Source: Amycolatopsis sp. NBC_01488
GTDB lineage: Bacteria; Actinomycetota; Actinomycetes; Mycobacteriales; Pseudonocardiaceae
DNA: 64,000 nt
Assembly (NCBI RefSeq): GCF_036227105.1
Contig: NZ_CP109434.1
Span: 7,164,501 to 7,228,500 of the forward strand
Reading direction: 5' to 3'
This document shows, piece after piece, positions 43,007 through 51,474 of this stretch. The notes under the pieces are model-generated. The model searched no databases and was not told where the DNA came from. It saw only the letters and a list, made by a program, of their open reading frames with translations. Positions within the stretch are counted from its first letter, which is position 1. The number at the start of each line of letters is the position of its first letter. The position numbers and the translations under genes were made by a program.

Positions 43007-46000
43007 CGGGCGAGCAGCTCCCACTGGGCGAGGGTGGTGCGGCGGCCGCGGGCGGCGGTGATGCGCAGCCGGTAGTGCGGGTGGGCGGCCGGGGTGGCGA
43101 GTGCGAAGGGCCGGGTCTGGCGGCGCCAGCGGAACAGCTGGTCGTGGCGTTCGTCCAGGGTGGTCCAGTGCTCGCCGTCGTCGGAGCCTTCGAGGATCCA
43201 CGCGCTGGGGTCGCCGCGGCGGGTGCCGGAGGTGAGCGTGTACAGCGTGACCTCGCGGGGTTCGCCGGTGACGGTGAACTCGACCGACGGCGTGGCGCTC
43301 CGGAAGGTGACCTGGGTGCGGGTGGTGTCGTCGAAGAGCGCGCCGAGGTTCTTGGCGTCCTCGCTGGTGGCGGTGCCGGTGAGGTCGGAGATCGGGTCCG
43401 GGTGTTCGGCGGGGGGCGGCGGGGCACCCCATTCGGTCGGTTCGGTGGCGAGGTCGAAGACGAGTTCGGCGCCGCCGGCGAGGGTGGCGTGGGCGATGGT
43501 CGTGGCGTCGTGCGGTTCGCCGTCGACGGTCAGGCCGCGGACGTAGACGGTCTCGTCGGTGTTGCCGGGCGCGCGGACGACCAGCGTCCTGCCGTCGCCC
43601 AGGTGCACGGTCGCCTTCTCGAACAGCGGCGAGCCGATCGCGTAGCGCGGGCTGCCCACGGCCAGCGGGTAGAACCCGAGGGCGCTGAACACCCACCACG
43701 CGGACATCTCGCCGTTGTCCTCGTCGCCGGGGTAGCCCTGGCCGATCTCGCTGCCCAGGTAGAGCCGTCGCAGCACTTCGCGCACGACGCGCTGGGCCTT
43801 CGCGGGCGCGCCGGCGAGGTGGTAGACGTACGGGATGTGGTGCGAGGGCTGGTTGGAGTGGCCGTACTGGCCCATGCGGACGTCGCGGGCCTCGGTCATC
43901 TCGTGGATCAGTCCGCCGTACGCGCCGGGACGCTGCCCGGTCTCCGGGGTCGCGAAGAACTCGTCGAGCTTCGCTTCGAGGCCGGCGTGGCCGCCGTGCA
44001 GCGCGGCGAGGCCAGGGCCGTCGTGGGGTGCGGTGAACGCCGTGTTCCACGCGTTGGTCTCGACGAAGTCGCCGCCCCACGCGGCCGGGTCGTAGCCCTC
44101 CGGACCGAACTTGCGGCGGCCGTCGCGGTGGCGGCCCTGGAAGAAGCCGATCTCGGGGTCGAAGTGGTGGACGTAGTGCTTCGCGCGCTCGCGGAAGTAG
44201 GCGGCGTAGTCCGCGTACATCCGTGCCCGGGGCCCGTCGCTTTCCCGGGAAAGCGCCTCGGACAGGTTCGCGAGGCCGAAGTCGTTGATGCAGCCCTCGA
44301 GTGCCCAGGACAGTCCTTCGTGGACGGACACCGGGGTGTAGCCGAGGAAGATCGACTGGTCGAGGCCCTTGCGCCCGACCGAGCGGTGTGGCGAGGTGAC
44401 GGTGGCGTTCTTCAGTGCGGCGTCGTAGGCGGCCTCGACGTCGAAGTTCCGGATGCCCTTGAGGTAGGCGTCGGCGAAGGCCACGTCGGAGCTGGTGCCG
44501 GTCATCAGGTCCGCGTAGCCCGGCGAGGACCAGCGGGCGATCCAGCCGCCTTCGCGGTACTGCTGGACGAACCCGTCGACCATCCGGCCGCAGTGCTCGG
44601 GGGTGAGCAGCGCGTACGCGGGCCAGGTGGTGCGGTAGGTGTCCCAGAAGCCGTTGTTGACGTACAGCTCGCCGTCGACGACTTTCGCGCCGGTGCGCCG
44701 CCGGGTGCTCGGCCACCGGCGGCGCACCACCGGGCTGGCGTGCCGGATGCCTTTCGGGGTGTTCTCGTGGGCGGCGTTCGGGTAGAGGAACAGCCGGTAG
44801 AGGTTGGAGTACAGGGTGGTGCGCTGGTCCTCGGTGGCGCCTTCGACCTCGACGCGGCCGAGCTGCTCTCGCCACAGCTCGCGGGCCTGGTCGCGGACCT
44901 GCTCGAACGTCGTCCCGGCCGGGATCTCCAGCTCGAGGTTGCGCTTGGCCTGCGCCAGGCTGATCAGCGACGTCGCGATCCGCAGGGTCACGTCGGGGCC
45001 GTCGAACTCGAAGTAGCCCGACACCCGCCGCCACGGTGGCACGCGGACCTTGGCGCCGCGCGTCGCCGGGGCGTCCGTGACGCCGTAGACGAACATCCGG
45101 CGCGCGCCGGCGGACAGGCGGCTGCGGACCCGCGTGTAGCCGCTGATCACGCCGGTGTCGGCGTTCAGGCGCAGGCGGCCGCGGTCGCGGACGTTGTCGA
45201 ACAGCAGCCAGCCGTGCTTGTCCGGGAAGGTGAACCGCAGGATCGCGGCGTGGGACGTCGGCGCGAGGTCGGCGGTCATGCCGTTGGCGAACCGGACGCC
45301 GTAGTGGTGCGGCGAGTCGGTCTCGTCGTCGTGGGAGAAGGCCAGTGCGCGCTTGCGGCGGTCGCGTTCGACCGGGCCGGTGCCGGGCATGACGTGGAAG
45401 GTGTGCCGGTCGCCCATCCACGGGCTCGGCTGGTGGCTCAAGGCCAGGGCCTGCAGCGCCGGGCGGTTCTGCTCGTCGTTGTGGCGGTGGTAGGAGTAGA
45501 TCCAGTTGGTGACGCGAGCGTCGGTGACCGGGGTCCAGAAGTTGAACCCGTGCGGCACCGCGGTCGCCGGGAAGGTGTTGCCGCGGGAGAAGTCGCCGCT
45601 GGAGTGCGTGCCGCGGGTCGTGCGGACGCAGTCGACCGGGTCGCGCGGCGGCTCGGGGCGTTCGGCGACGCGGACGTCGTCGAGCCAGCCGGTGATCTCG
45701 CCGGGTGCGTCGGTGCGCAGCACGATCCGGCTGATCCGGCGCCCCGCGAACGCTCCCAGCGGACGGCGGACGAGGTTCCACTGGTCGACCCACAGCGTCT
45801 TGTCGTCCACCGGCGCGAACCCGGCCGAGGTGCCGTCGGCGAACTCGACGTCGAGGCTCACCCGGGTGGCGTGGTAGGCGGGGATCTCGCCGTCGGACCG
45901 CGGGAAGACCACATAGGACAGCTCGGTGTGCCCGGTGACGGGCACGTCGAGTGCGAACAGGACGCTGCGCGGGCGGGCGCCGTAGCGCAGGGCCCTGACC

Positions 46001-46125
46001 CCGGTGAAGCCGACGCCGGTCTTGGCCGTGGGGGAGCGGTCCGGCCCGCTGTCGACGGTCAGCGCGGGGTCCGCGGGCCGCGGGTCACCGGTTTCGAAGG
46101 AAGAGGAGAACACGGCGTCGGGCAT
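43003..46125 (-). CDS. GH92 alpha-mannosidase without signal peptide
   Basis: A 1040-residue family 92 glycosidase. An N-terminal jelly-roll starts at FSSSFETGD, the catalytic (alpha/alpha)6 domain follows, and a C-terminal F5/8-type-C domain occupies about 880-1040. General-acid candidate E689 (DFVETNAW) and base pair D801/D803 (PGDEDNGEMSAW) keep the spacing I recall for the Bacteroides enzymes; the calcium region MGQYGHSNQPSHH is intact. GH92 enzymes are calcium-dependent inverting exo-mannosidases. Nothing hydrophobic precedes or follows the ATG, so it appears cytosolic. TACGGT (46137-46132, minus strand) is six bases before the ATG: leaderless. Coupled to the FUSC gene. About half identical by eye to the secreted paralogue at 47019. 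Confidence 0.88.
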   Translation of the reverse strand: MPDAVFSSSFETGDPRPADPALTVDSGPDRSPTAKTGVGFTGVRALRYGARPRSVLFALDVPVTGHTELSYVVFPRSDGEIPAYHATRVSLDVEFADGTSAGFAPVDDKTLWVDQWNLVRRPLGAFAGRRISRIVLRTDAPGEITGWLDDVRVAERPEPPRDPVDCVRTTRGTHSSGDFSRGNTFPATAVPHGFNFWTPVTDARVTNWIYSYHRHNDEQNRPALQALALSHQPSPWMGDRHTFHVMPGTGPVERDRRKRALAFSHDDETDSPHHYGVRFANGMTADLAPTSHAAILRFTFPDKHGWLLFDNVRDRGRLRLNADTGVISGYTRVRSRLSAGARRMFVYGVTDAPATRGAKVRVPPWRRVSGYFEFDGPDVTLRIATSLISLAQAKRNLELEIPAGTTFEQVRDQARELWREQLGRVEVEGATEDQRTTLYSNLYRLFLYPNAAHENTPKGIRHASPVVRRRWPSTRRRTGAKVVDGELYVNNGFWDTYRTTWPAYALLTPEHCGRMVDGFVQQYREGGWIARWSSPGYADLMTGTSSDVAFADAYLKGIRNFDVEAAYDAALKNATVTSPHRSVGRKGLDQSIFLGYTPVSVHEGLSWALEGCINDFGLANLSEALSRESDGPRARMYADYAAYFRERAKHYVHHFDPEIGFFQGRHRDGRRKFGPEGYDPAAWGGDFVETNAWNTAFTAPHDGPGLAALHGGHAGLEAKLDEFFATPETGQRPGAYGGLIHEMTEARDVRMGQYGHSNQPSHHIPYVYHLAGAPAKAQRVVREVLRRLYLGSEIGQGYPGDEDNGEMSAWWVFSALGFYPLAVGSPRYAIGSPLFEKATVHLGDGRTLVVRAPGNTDETVYVRGLTVDGEPHDATTIAHATLAGGAELVFDLATEPTEWGAPPPPAEHPDPISDLTGTATSEDAKNLGALFDDTTRTQVTFRSATPSVEFTVTGEPREVTLYTLTSGTRRGDPSAWILEGSDDGEHWTTLDERHDQLFRWRRQTRPFALATPAAHPHYRLRITAARGRRTTLAQWELLAR

Positions 46126-46197
46126 GCGCCCACCGTATCGGCCGAACGGCGTAGCGTGTGCTCGACGCGGGGGAGGTCCCGGTGGGGGGAGGGTGGA

Positions 46198-46944
46198 GTG
46201 AGCACGCACACCGTCCGGCACGAAGGTGCCGAGCTGCGTTACGAGCTGCGGGGCGACGGCCCGCTCCTGCTGCTGATCGCCGGCCGCGGCGGCTACCGCG
46301 ACCGGTACGCCGGGCTCGCCCGGCGCCTCGCCGGCACCTACACGGTGCTCACCTACGACCGGCGCGGCCCGGGCACCGACTTCGACATGGGCCAGCAGGC
46401 CCGCGACGCGGCCGCCGTCATCCGCGCGGTCGCGCCCCGCGCCGCGGTGTTCGGCCAGGGCGCGGGCGGCTCGGTGGCGTTCGAGCTCGCCGCGCAGGTC
46501 CCGGACGCGGTGACCGAGCTGGTGGTCCACGAAGCGCCGGCGATCACGCTGCTGCCGGACGCGCCGAAGTGGCTGACCCTGGCCCGCCAGGTCCGGGCCA
46601 CCCACGAGCACGCGGGGCTCGACGCGGCGCTCGAACTGGCCGGTCTGGCCCGGGCCGACTTCCCGGACGCCGCGGCCGCGGAGCTGTTCCTGGCCCGCGA
46701 GTTCCCGGCGGTGGTCCTGCACACCCCGGACCTCGACGCGGTCCGCCGCACGGGCATCCCGGTGGTGACGGCCGCCGGCGAAGCGAGCCGCGACACGTGC
46801 CTGGAGCAGTCGGCCCGGATCCAGGCGGAGCACCTGGCGTGCCGGTACGCCCGGTTCCCGGGGGGCCACCAGGGCTTCGAGTCCGACGCGGAGGCGTTCG
46901 CACCGGCGTTGTGCACGACCCTGGCGAGGCTGCACCGCCTCTGA
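46198..46944 (+). CDS. Alpha/beta hydrolase-fold protein lacking the nucleophile
   Basis: A 248-residue alpha/beta-hydrolase fold. LLLLIAGRGGYRDRY is the oxyanion region, YTVLTYDRRGPG the next strand, and the elbow reads VFGQGAGGSVAF: the pattern G-x-S-x-G has become G86-Q-G88-A-G90, with Gly where the nucleophilic Ser should be. The His end is kept (FPGGHQGFESDA). Catalysis by the usual mechanism seems impossible; it may bind a ligand instead, or Ser92 may be displaced. The GTG follows GGGGAGG (46186-46192). Divergent from the GH92 gene. Confidence 0.8.
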   Translation: MSTHTVRHEGAELRYELRGDGPLLLLIAGRGGYRDRYAGLARRLAGTYTVLTYDRRGPGTDFDMGQQARDAAAVIRAVAPRAAVFGQGAGGSVAFELAAQVPDAVTELVVHEAPAITLLPDAPKWLTLARQVRATHEHAGLDAALELAGLARADFPDAAAAELFLAREFPAVVLHTPDLDAVRRTGIPVVTAAGEASRDTCLEQSARIQAEHLACRYARFPGGHQGFESDAEAFAPALCTTLARLHRL

Positions 46945-46969
46945 GCGGGCGGCAGATCGTCGACGCGGA

Positions 46970-47004
46970 GAGGCCCTCCCCGCCGAACCGGCGAGGAGGG
47001 CCTC
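46970..47004. terminator. Terminator between hydrolase-like gene and secreted GH92 gene
   Basis: GAGGCCCTCC...CGCC (46970-46984) pairs with GGCGAGGAGGGCCTC (46990-47004), 14 of 15 positions complementary, in the 74-base convergent gap. Confidence 0.75.
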
Positions 47005-47018
47005 CGCTGAACCGGGGA

Positions 47019-50000
47019 CTAGATCTTCGCGCACTGTCCGGCGGCCGGGCCGCGGACGGTGTTCGGCAGGTCGTAGTCCGTCGGGACCGGCGAGTTCAGC
47101 GCGCAGGCCAGCGGGCCGCCGATCGTGCTCGACGTCAGCACCGGCCCGTGGTTGGCGGTCAGCGCGACCGGGCCGCCCACCTGGGTCAGCTCGATCGACA
47201 CCTGGCCGGACGCCCCGGTGATCGCCACCGGGGCGTCCACCTTCGTGCGGTTGAGCACGACCTGAGCGGCGCCCGTCGCGGCGAGCGGGCCCTTGATCTC
47301 GCCGCCGCGCACCACCAGCGACGCGCCGGCGCCCACGGTCACCGGGCCCGAGACCGTCGCGTCCTGCAGGCACACCGTGCCGGACGTGACCGAAAGCGGC
47401 CCGGACGACGCGCCCGTGATCGTCTTCGTGCAGGAGGCGTCCGGCTTGCCCAGCAGCTCGAACTCGGCCAGCTGCGCCGGGGCGCCGGTGCTGGTCGCGG
47501 TGACTTCGAGCTTGTAGTAGGCGTAGTGCGCCGGGTTGGCGACCTTGAACGCGCGGGTCTGCTGCCGCCAGCTGAACGCCTGGTTCGTCTGCTGGTCGGC
47601 CACCGCCCAGGTCTTGCCGTCGTAGGAGCCCTTCAGCGTCCAGCTCTTCGGGTCGCCCGCACCGGTCTGGGACGTCAGCGTGTAGTGCGTGACGGCTTCG
47701 TCGGTGTTGTTCAGCTGGTACTGCAGGGCGCCGGTGACGGCGGCCTGGGTGCGCGAGGTGTTGTCGATCAGCGCCGCGGCGTTGGAGCCGTCCGAAGTGG
47801 ACAGCGTGCCCTTGCCGGGACCGGTCTCGTCGTGCAGCGGCGTCGGTACCGCGTCACCCGTGGTGATCGACTTCGGCGCGTCGTTCGGGCCGGTGCCCCA
47901 GTTCGAGGGGTTCGGGCCCATGTCGAAGTCGATGACCCCGCCGCGCGCGATCAGGTCCTGCGGCAGCGACGTCGAGGAGTACGCCTTGCCGTTGACCTTC
48001 ACGCCCTGGACGTAGACGTTCTTCGCGCTGTTCTTCGGCGCGTTGATCACCAGGTTCTTCCCGCCGGCCAGGTGGATGGTGGCCTTCTTGAACAGCGGCG
48101 ACCCGATCGCGTAGTTCGGGCTGCCCATCTGCAGCGGGTAGAAGCCCAGCGAGCTGAAGATGTACCACGCCGACATCTCGCCGTTGTCCTCGTCGCCGGG
48201 GTAGCCCTGGCCGATCTCGCTGCCGTTGTAGAGCCGCGACAGCGCTTCACGGACCTTCGCCTGCGTCTTCGAGGGCTGACCCGCGTAGTCGTACATGTAG
48301 AGCAGGTGGTGCGCCGGCTGGTTGGAGTGGCCGTACTGGCCCATCCGCACGTCCCGCGCCTCCCGCATCTCGTGGATCACGCCCCCGTAGGAACCCGGGA
48401 AGTTGGCGGTCTCCTGGTCGGCGAAGAACTGGTCCAGCTTATTCGCTAGACCGGCCTTGCCGCCGTAGAGGTTCGCCAGGCCCTGACCGTCCTGCGGCAC
48501 GGTGAACGCCATGCCCCAGCCGTCGGTCTCGGTGTAGTCCCCGCCCCACGAGCGCGGGTCGTACTGGTCCTTGGTCTTGGTGAACTTGCCGTTCGCGTCC
48601 TTGCCCTGGAAGAACCCGACGCTCGGGTCGAACAGGTTCACGTACTGCTGGGCGCGGCTGGTGAAGTACTCGTAGTTCTCCTGGTACTCCGCCTTGCGCG
48701 GGTCGTTCGGCGCCGCTTCGTCGGCCAGCTTCTTCGACAGGTTGGCGATGCCGAAGTCGTTGACGTAGCCCTCGATCGCCCACGAGAAGCCCTCGCTGGC
48801 GGTGTTGGGCGTGTAGCCGAGGAAGATGCCCTGGTCCAGGCCCTTGCGGCCGACCGCCGAGTTCGGCGGCGTGACCGTGGCGTTCTTCAACGCCGCGTCG
48901 TAGGCCGACTTGACGTCGAAATTGCGCACGCCCTTGAGGTAAGCGTCGGCGAACGCGACGTCCGAGCTCGTGCCCGTCATCAGGTCCGCGTAGCCCGGCG
49001 AGGACCAGCGCGCGATCCAGCCGCCGTCGCGGTACTGCTGCACGAACCCGTCGACCATCTTCCCGGCCATGTCCGGCGTGAGCAGCGAATACGCCGGCCA
49101 CGTCGTGCGGTAGGTGTCCCAGAAGCCGTTGTTGACGTACATCTGGCCGTCGACCACCTTCGACCCGGTCTGGGTCGCGGTGTCCGTGCCGGTCTTCGGC
49201 GACACGGGGCTCGCGTACTGGTAGACGGGCTTGTCGGCGGTGCCGGTGTTCTCGGACTGGGAGTTCGGGTAGAGGAACAGCCGGTACAGGTTCGAGTAGA
49301 GCGTCGTGAGCTGGTCCTTCGACGCGCCTTCGACCTCGATCACCTTGAGCTGGTCGTCCCACGCCTTCTGCGCGGCGTCGCGCACGGTGTCGAACGTCGC
49401 GGCGGGGGCGATCTCCTGGGCGAGGTTCTTCTTCGCCTGGTCGACGCTGATCAGCGACGTCGCGATCCGCATGTTCACGGTCTTGTCGGCGCCGGCGTCG
49501 AAGCGGAGGTAGCCGGTGACGTTGTCGCGGCCCTGCCCGGTGAGCTTGCCGCCGGCGGTGACGGGCTTGTCGAACGTCGCGTAGACGAACATCCGGCCCG
49601 CACCGGCGTACACGTTGGTCTCGGTGTAGCCCGAGAGCGTCCCGTTGGCCGGGTCGAGCGTGAGCCCGGCCGAGTTGTTGACGCTGTCGAAGATCAGGCT
49701 CGAGTCCGCGCCCGGGAAGGAGAACTTCATCATCGCCGCGTGGTCGGTCGGCGCGATCTCGGTCTTGATCCCGTTCTGGAACTGCACGCCGTAGTAGTGC
49801 GCCCGCGCGACCTCGTCGCTGTGCTTGAACGGCAGCGCCCGCGCGTCGCGGTTGGCGTCCGGCACCCCGGCGGCCGCGGACGGCATCACCTGGAACGCCT
49901 GGCGGTCACCCATCCACGGGCTCGGTTCGTGGCTCACGCTGAACGCCTGCAGCTGCGGGAGGTTCTGCGCGTTGTTCTGGGTGCTGTAGTTGTAGAGCCA

Positions 50001-51329
50001 GCTGCTCGACCCGGCGTCGGTGACCGGGGTCCAGAAGTTGAACCCGTGCGGCACCGCGGTGGCCGGGAAGTTGTTGCCCCGGGAGAAGGTGCCGTTGGCC
50101 ATCGTGCCGCGGGTGGTGACCACGTTGTCGCTCGGGCGGGTGCTCGACGGCGGGGTCGGGGTCGCCGACACCTTGACGTCGTCCAGCCAGCCCTGCAGCG
50201 AACCCGGGCCGTTCGGGTTGTCGTAGCCGACCAGGATCCGGTCGATCGTCTTGCCCTTGGCGACCTGCCCGATCGCCGAGCGCACCAGGTTCCACTGGTT
50301 GGCGTAGAGCACCTTCGAGGCGCCCTGGCCCTCCGGCGTCAGCGGGAAGCCGTACTGGTCGGTCGCACCGAGGTTGCGCAGGTACGTGCCGTCGGTGAAG
50401 GCCAGGTCGATCGCGACGTTCGTGCTGGGGTACTTCAGGTCGCCGGTGATGAACTGCGGCTGCACCTTGTACGACAGCTCGGTCGAGTCCACGACCGGGA
50501 TGTTCACGTCGAAGATCTTGTTGTACGACCAGCCGTGCCCGGTCGCGGTCTGGCTGCCGGAGTAGCGGAACGCCTTCATGCCGGTGAAGCCGACGCGGTT
50601 CTTGTTCGTGTAGCCGCTGGTCGGGCCGGAGTCGACGAAGCTGCGCATGTTCGGCAGCGGCGGCGGGGCCGGTTCGTCGTTGGCCAGCAGCAGCTCCGAC
50701 ATCTGCAGGATCGGGCCGCCGTTGTTGCGGGTGACGTCGAGCCGGTAGTACTTGTACGCCGCACTCGGCGCGGCCAGCTTGTAGTCCTTCTGCTGGAACC
50801 GCGCGGTGAACGCCTGGTCGGCCTGCTTGTCCAGGTCCGTCCACGCGCTCGCGTCGTTGGACCCCTGCAGCGTCCAGTCCTTGGGGTCGCGGTTGTCGAA
50901 GTCGTTGGCCGAGGAGATCGCGTAGTGCGTGATCGACGTCGGCTCCGACAGCGTGATCTGCGCCCACGCCGTCGGGTCCCAGGACAGCCACTTCGTGTCC
51001 GTGGTGCCGTCGACGAGGTTCGACACCACCTCGCCGCCGTCGGTGTTCTCGCTGCTGGCGCTGGTCTCGGTGACCTTGCCGCGGATGTCGCCCGGGATGG
51101 CGGTGCCGTTCGCGCCGTTCACGCCGTACGCGCGCGGCTTGCCCGCCGCGTCGGTGTCGACGGTGTCGGTCCACGTCGGCTGGACGTCACCGGGCTCGAA
51201 GGAGGACGAGAAGTCGGCCGGAAGGGCGTCTTCGGCGGCGGACGAGGCCGCGGGGAGGGCGACCAGGCCGGCGGCGACCACGGCGGCGGTCACCAGGAAA
51301 GCGACCGGCGGTCTGGCGCTTCGGGGCAT
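47019..51329 (-). CDS. Large secreted GH92 alpha-mannosidase
   Basis: A 1436-residue secreted enzyme. Sec signal peptide (FLVTAAVVAAGLVALPAASS), jelly-roll start FSSSFEPGDVQP, an F5/8-type-C domain at about 80-210, a second jelly-roll segment, the GH92 catalytic domain at about 430-1130 and another discoidin domain at about 1170-1300. The tail, about 1310-1436, is made of short repeats (SGPVTVGAGASLVVRGGEIK and similar) that look like a parallel beta-helix and end in a cysteine. E934 (DYTETDGW) and D1046/D1048 (GDEDNGEMSAW) are the catalytic candidates. It should trim alpha-mannose from fungal mannoproteins or other glycans outside the cell. ATG 51329 has GGAG upstream. Confidence 0.92.
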   Translation of the reverse strand: MPRSARPPVAFLVTAAVVAAGLVALPAASSAAEDALPADFSSSFEPGDVQPTWTDTVDTDAAGKPRAYGVNGANGTAIPGDIRGKVTETSASSENTDGGEVVSNLVDGTTDTKWLSWDPTAWAQITLSEPTSITHYAISSANDFDNRDPKDWTLQGSNDASAWTDLDKQADQAFTARFQQKDYKLAAPSAAYKYYRLDVTRNNGGPILQMSELLLANDEPAPPPLPNMRSFVDSGPTSGYTNKNRVGFTGMKAFRYSGSQTATGHGWSYNKIFDVNIPVVDSTELSYKVQPQFITGDLKYPSTNVAIDLAFTDGTYLRNLGATDQYGFPLTPEGQGASKVLYANQWNLVRSAIGQVAKGKTIDRILVGYDNPNGPGSLQGWLDDVKVSATPTPPSSTRPSDNVVTTRGTMANGTFSRGNNFPATAVPHGFNFWTPVTDAGSSSWLYNYSTQNNAQNLPQLQAFSVSHEPSPWMGDRQAFQVMPSAAAGVPDANRDARALPFKHSDEVARAHYYGVQFQNGIKTEIAPTDHAAMMKFSFPGADSSLIFDSVNNSAGLTLDPANGTLSGYTETNVYAGAGRMFVYATFDKPVTAGGKLTGQGRDNVTGYLRFDAGADKTVNMRIATSLISVDQAKKNLAQEIAPAATFDTVRDAAQKAWDDQLKVIEVEGASKDQLTTLYSNLYRLFLYPNSQSENTGTADKPVYQYASPVSPKTGTDTATQTGSKVVDGQMYVNNGFWDTYRTTWPAYSLLTPDMAGKMVDGFVQQYRDGGWIARWSSPGYADLMTGTSSDVAFADAYLKGVRNFDVKSAYDAALKNATVTPPNSAVGRKGLDQGIFLGYTPNTASEGFSWAIEGYVNDFGIANLSKKLADEAAPNDPRKAEYQENYEYFTSRAQQYVNLFDPSVGFFQGKDANGKFTKTKDQYDPRSWGGDYTETDGWGMAFTVPQDGQGLANLYGGKAGLANKLDQFFADQETANFPGSYGGVIHEMREARDVRMGQYGHSNQPAHHLLYMYDYAGQPSKTQAKVREALSRLYNGSEIGQGYPGDEDNGEMSAWYIFSSLGFYPLQMGSPNYAIGSPLFKKATIHLAGGKNLVINAPKNSAKNVYVQGVKVNGKAYSSTSLPQDLIARGGVIDFDMGPNPSNWGTGPNDAPKSITTGDAVPTPLHDETGPGKGTLSTSDGSNAAALIDNTSRTQAAVTGALQYQLNNTDEAVTHYTLTSQTGAGDPKSWTLKGSYDGKTWAVADQQTNQAFSWRQQTRAFKVANPAHYAYYKLEVTATSTGAPAQLAEFELLGKPDASCTKTITGASSGPLSVTSGTVCLQDATVSGPVTVGAGASLVVRGGEIKGPLAATGAAQVVLNRTKVDAPVAITGASGQVSIELTQVGGPVALTANHGPVLTSSTIGGPLACALNSPVPTDYDLPNTVRGPAAGQCAKI

Positions 51330-51474
51330 CGTTGCTCCAAGCTCTGGAGGGTGAACGGGGGACCGACGGACGGGGACCGGCGGCGCCCAGAGAGCGAAAC
51401 GCGCGGGTGACATCGATGTCAAGACCGGTCGGCAAACCTGGCCAGAACTGGACAACCGAGGGAACGGGGACCAG
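51330..51474. promoter_or_regulatory. Divergent control region between secreted GH92 and tannase genes
   Basis: The 145-base gap must hold both promoters. The perfect palindrome GACATCGATGTC (51409-51420) is its most obvious symmetric element and may be a shared operator. No -10 element is clear enough to assign. Confidence 0.35.

Noticed and set aside
43849-43851. Gln759 in GHSNQPSHH of the GH92 enzyme (and Gln1004 in the second) read as replacement of the catalytic acid, which would make them mannose-phosphate uncapping enzymes.
   Set aside because: The N-Q-P block is normal in GH92 mannosidases as I recall them. The acid is the upstream Glu (E689 and E934), which is present and spaced about 110 residues before the D-E-D motif, as expected.
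40922-45793. A single open minus-strand frame of more than 1600 codons spanning the FUSC and GH92 genes.
   Set aside because: Only its last 694 codons are the FUSC protein; the rest is an out-of-frame shadow of GH92 with arginine- and proline-rich nonsense sequence. The ATGA overlap explains the junction.
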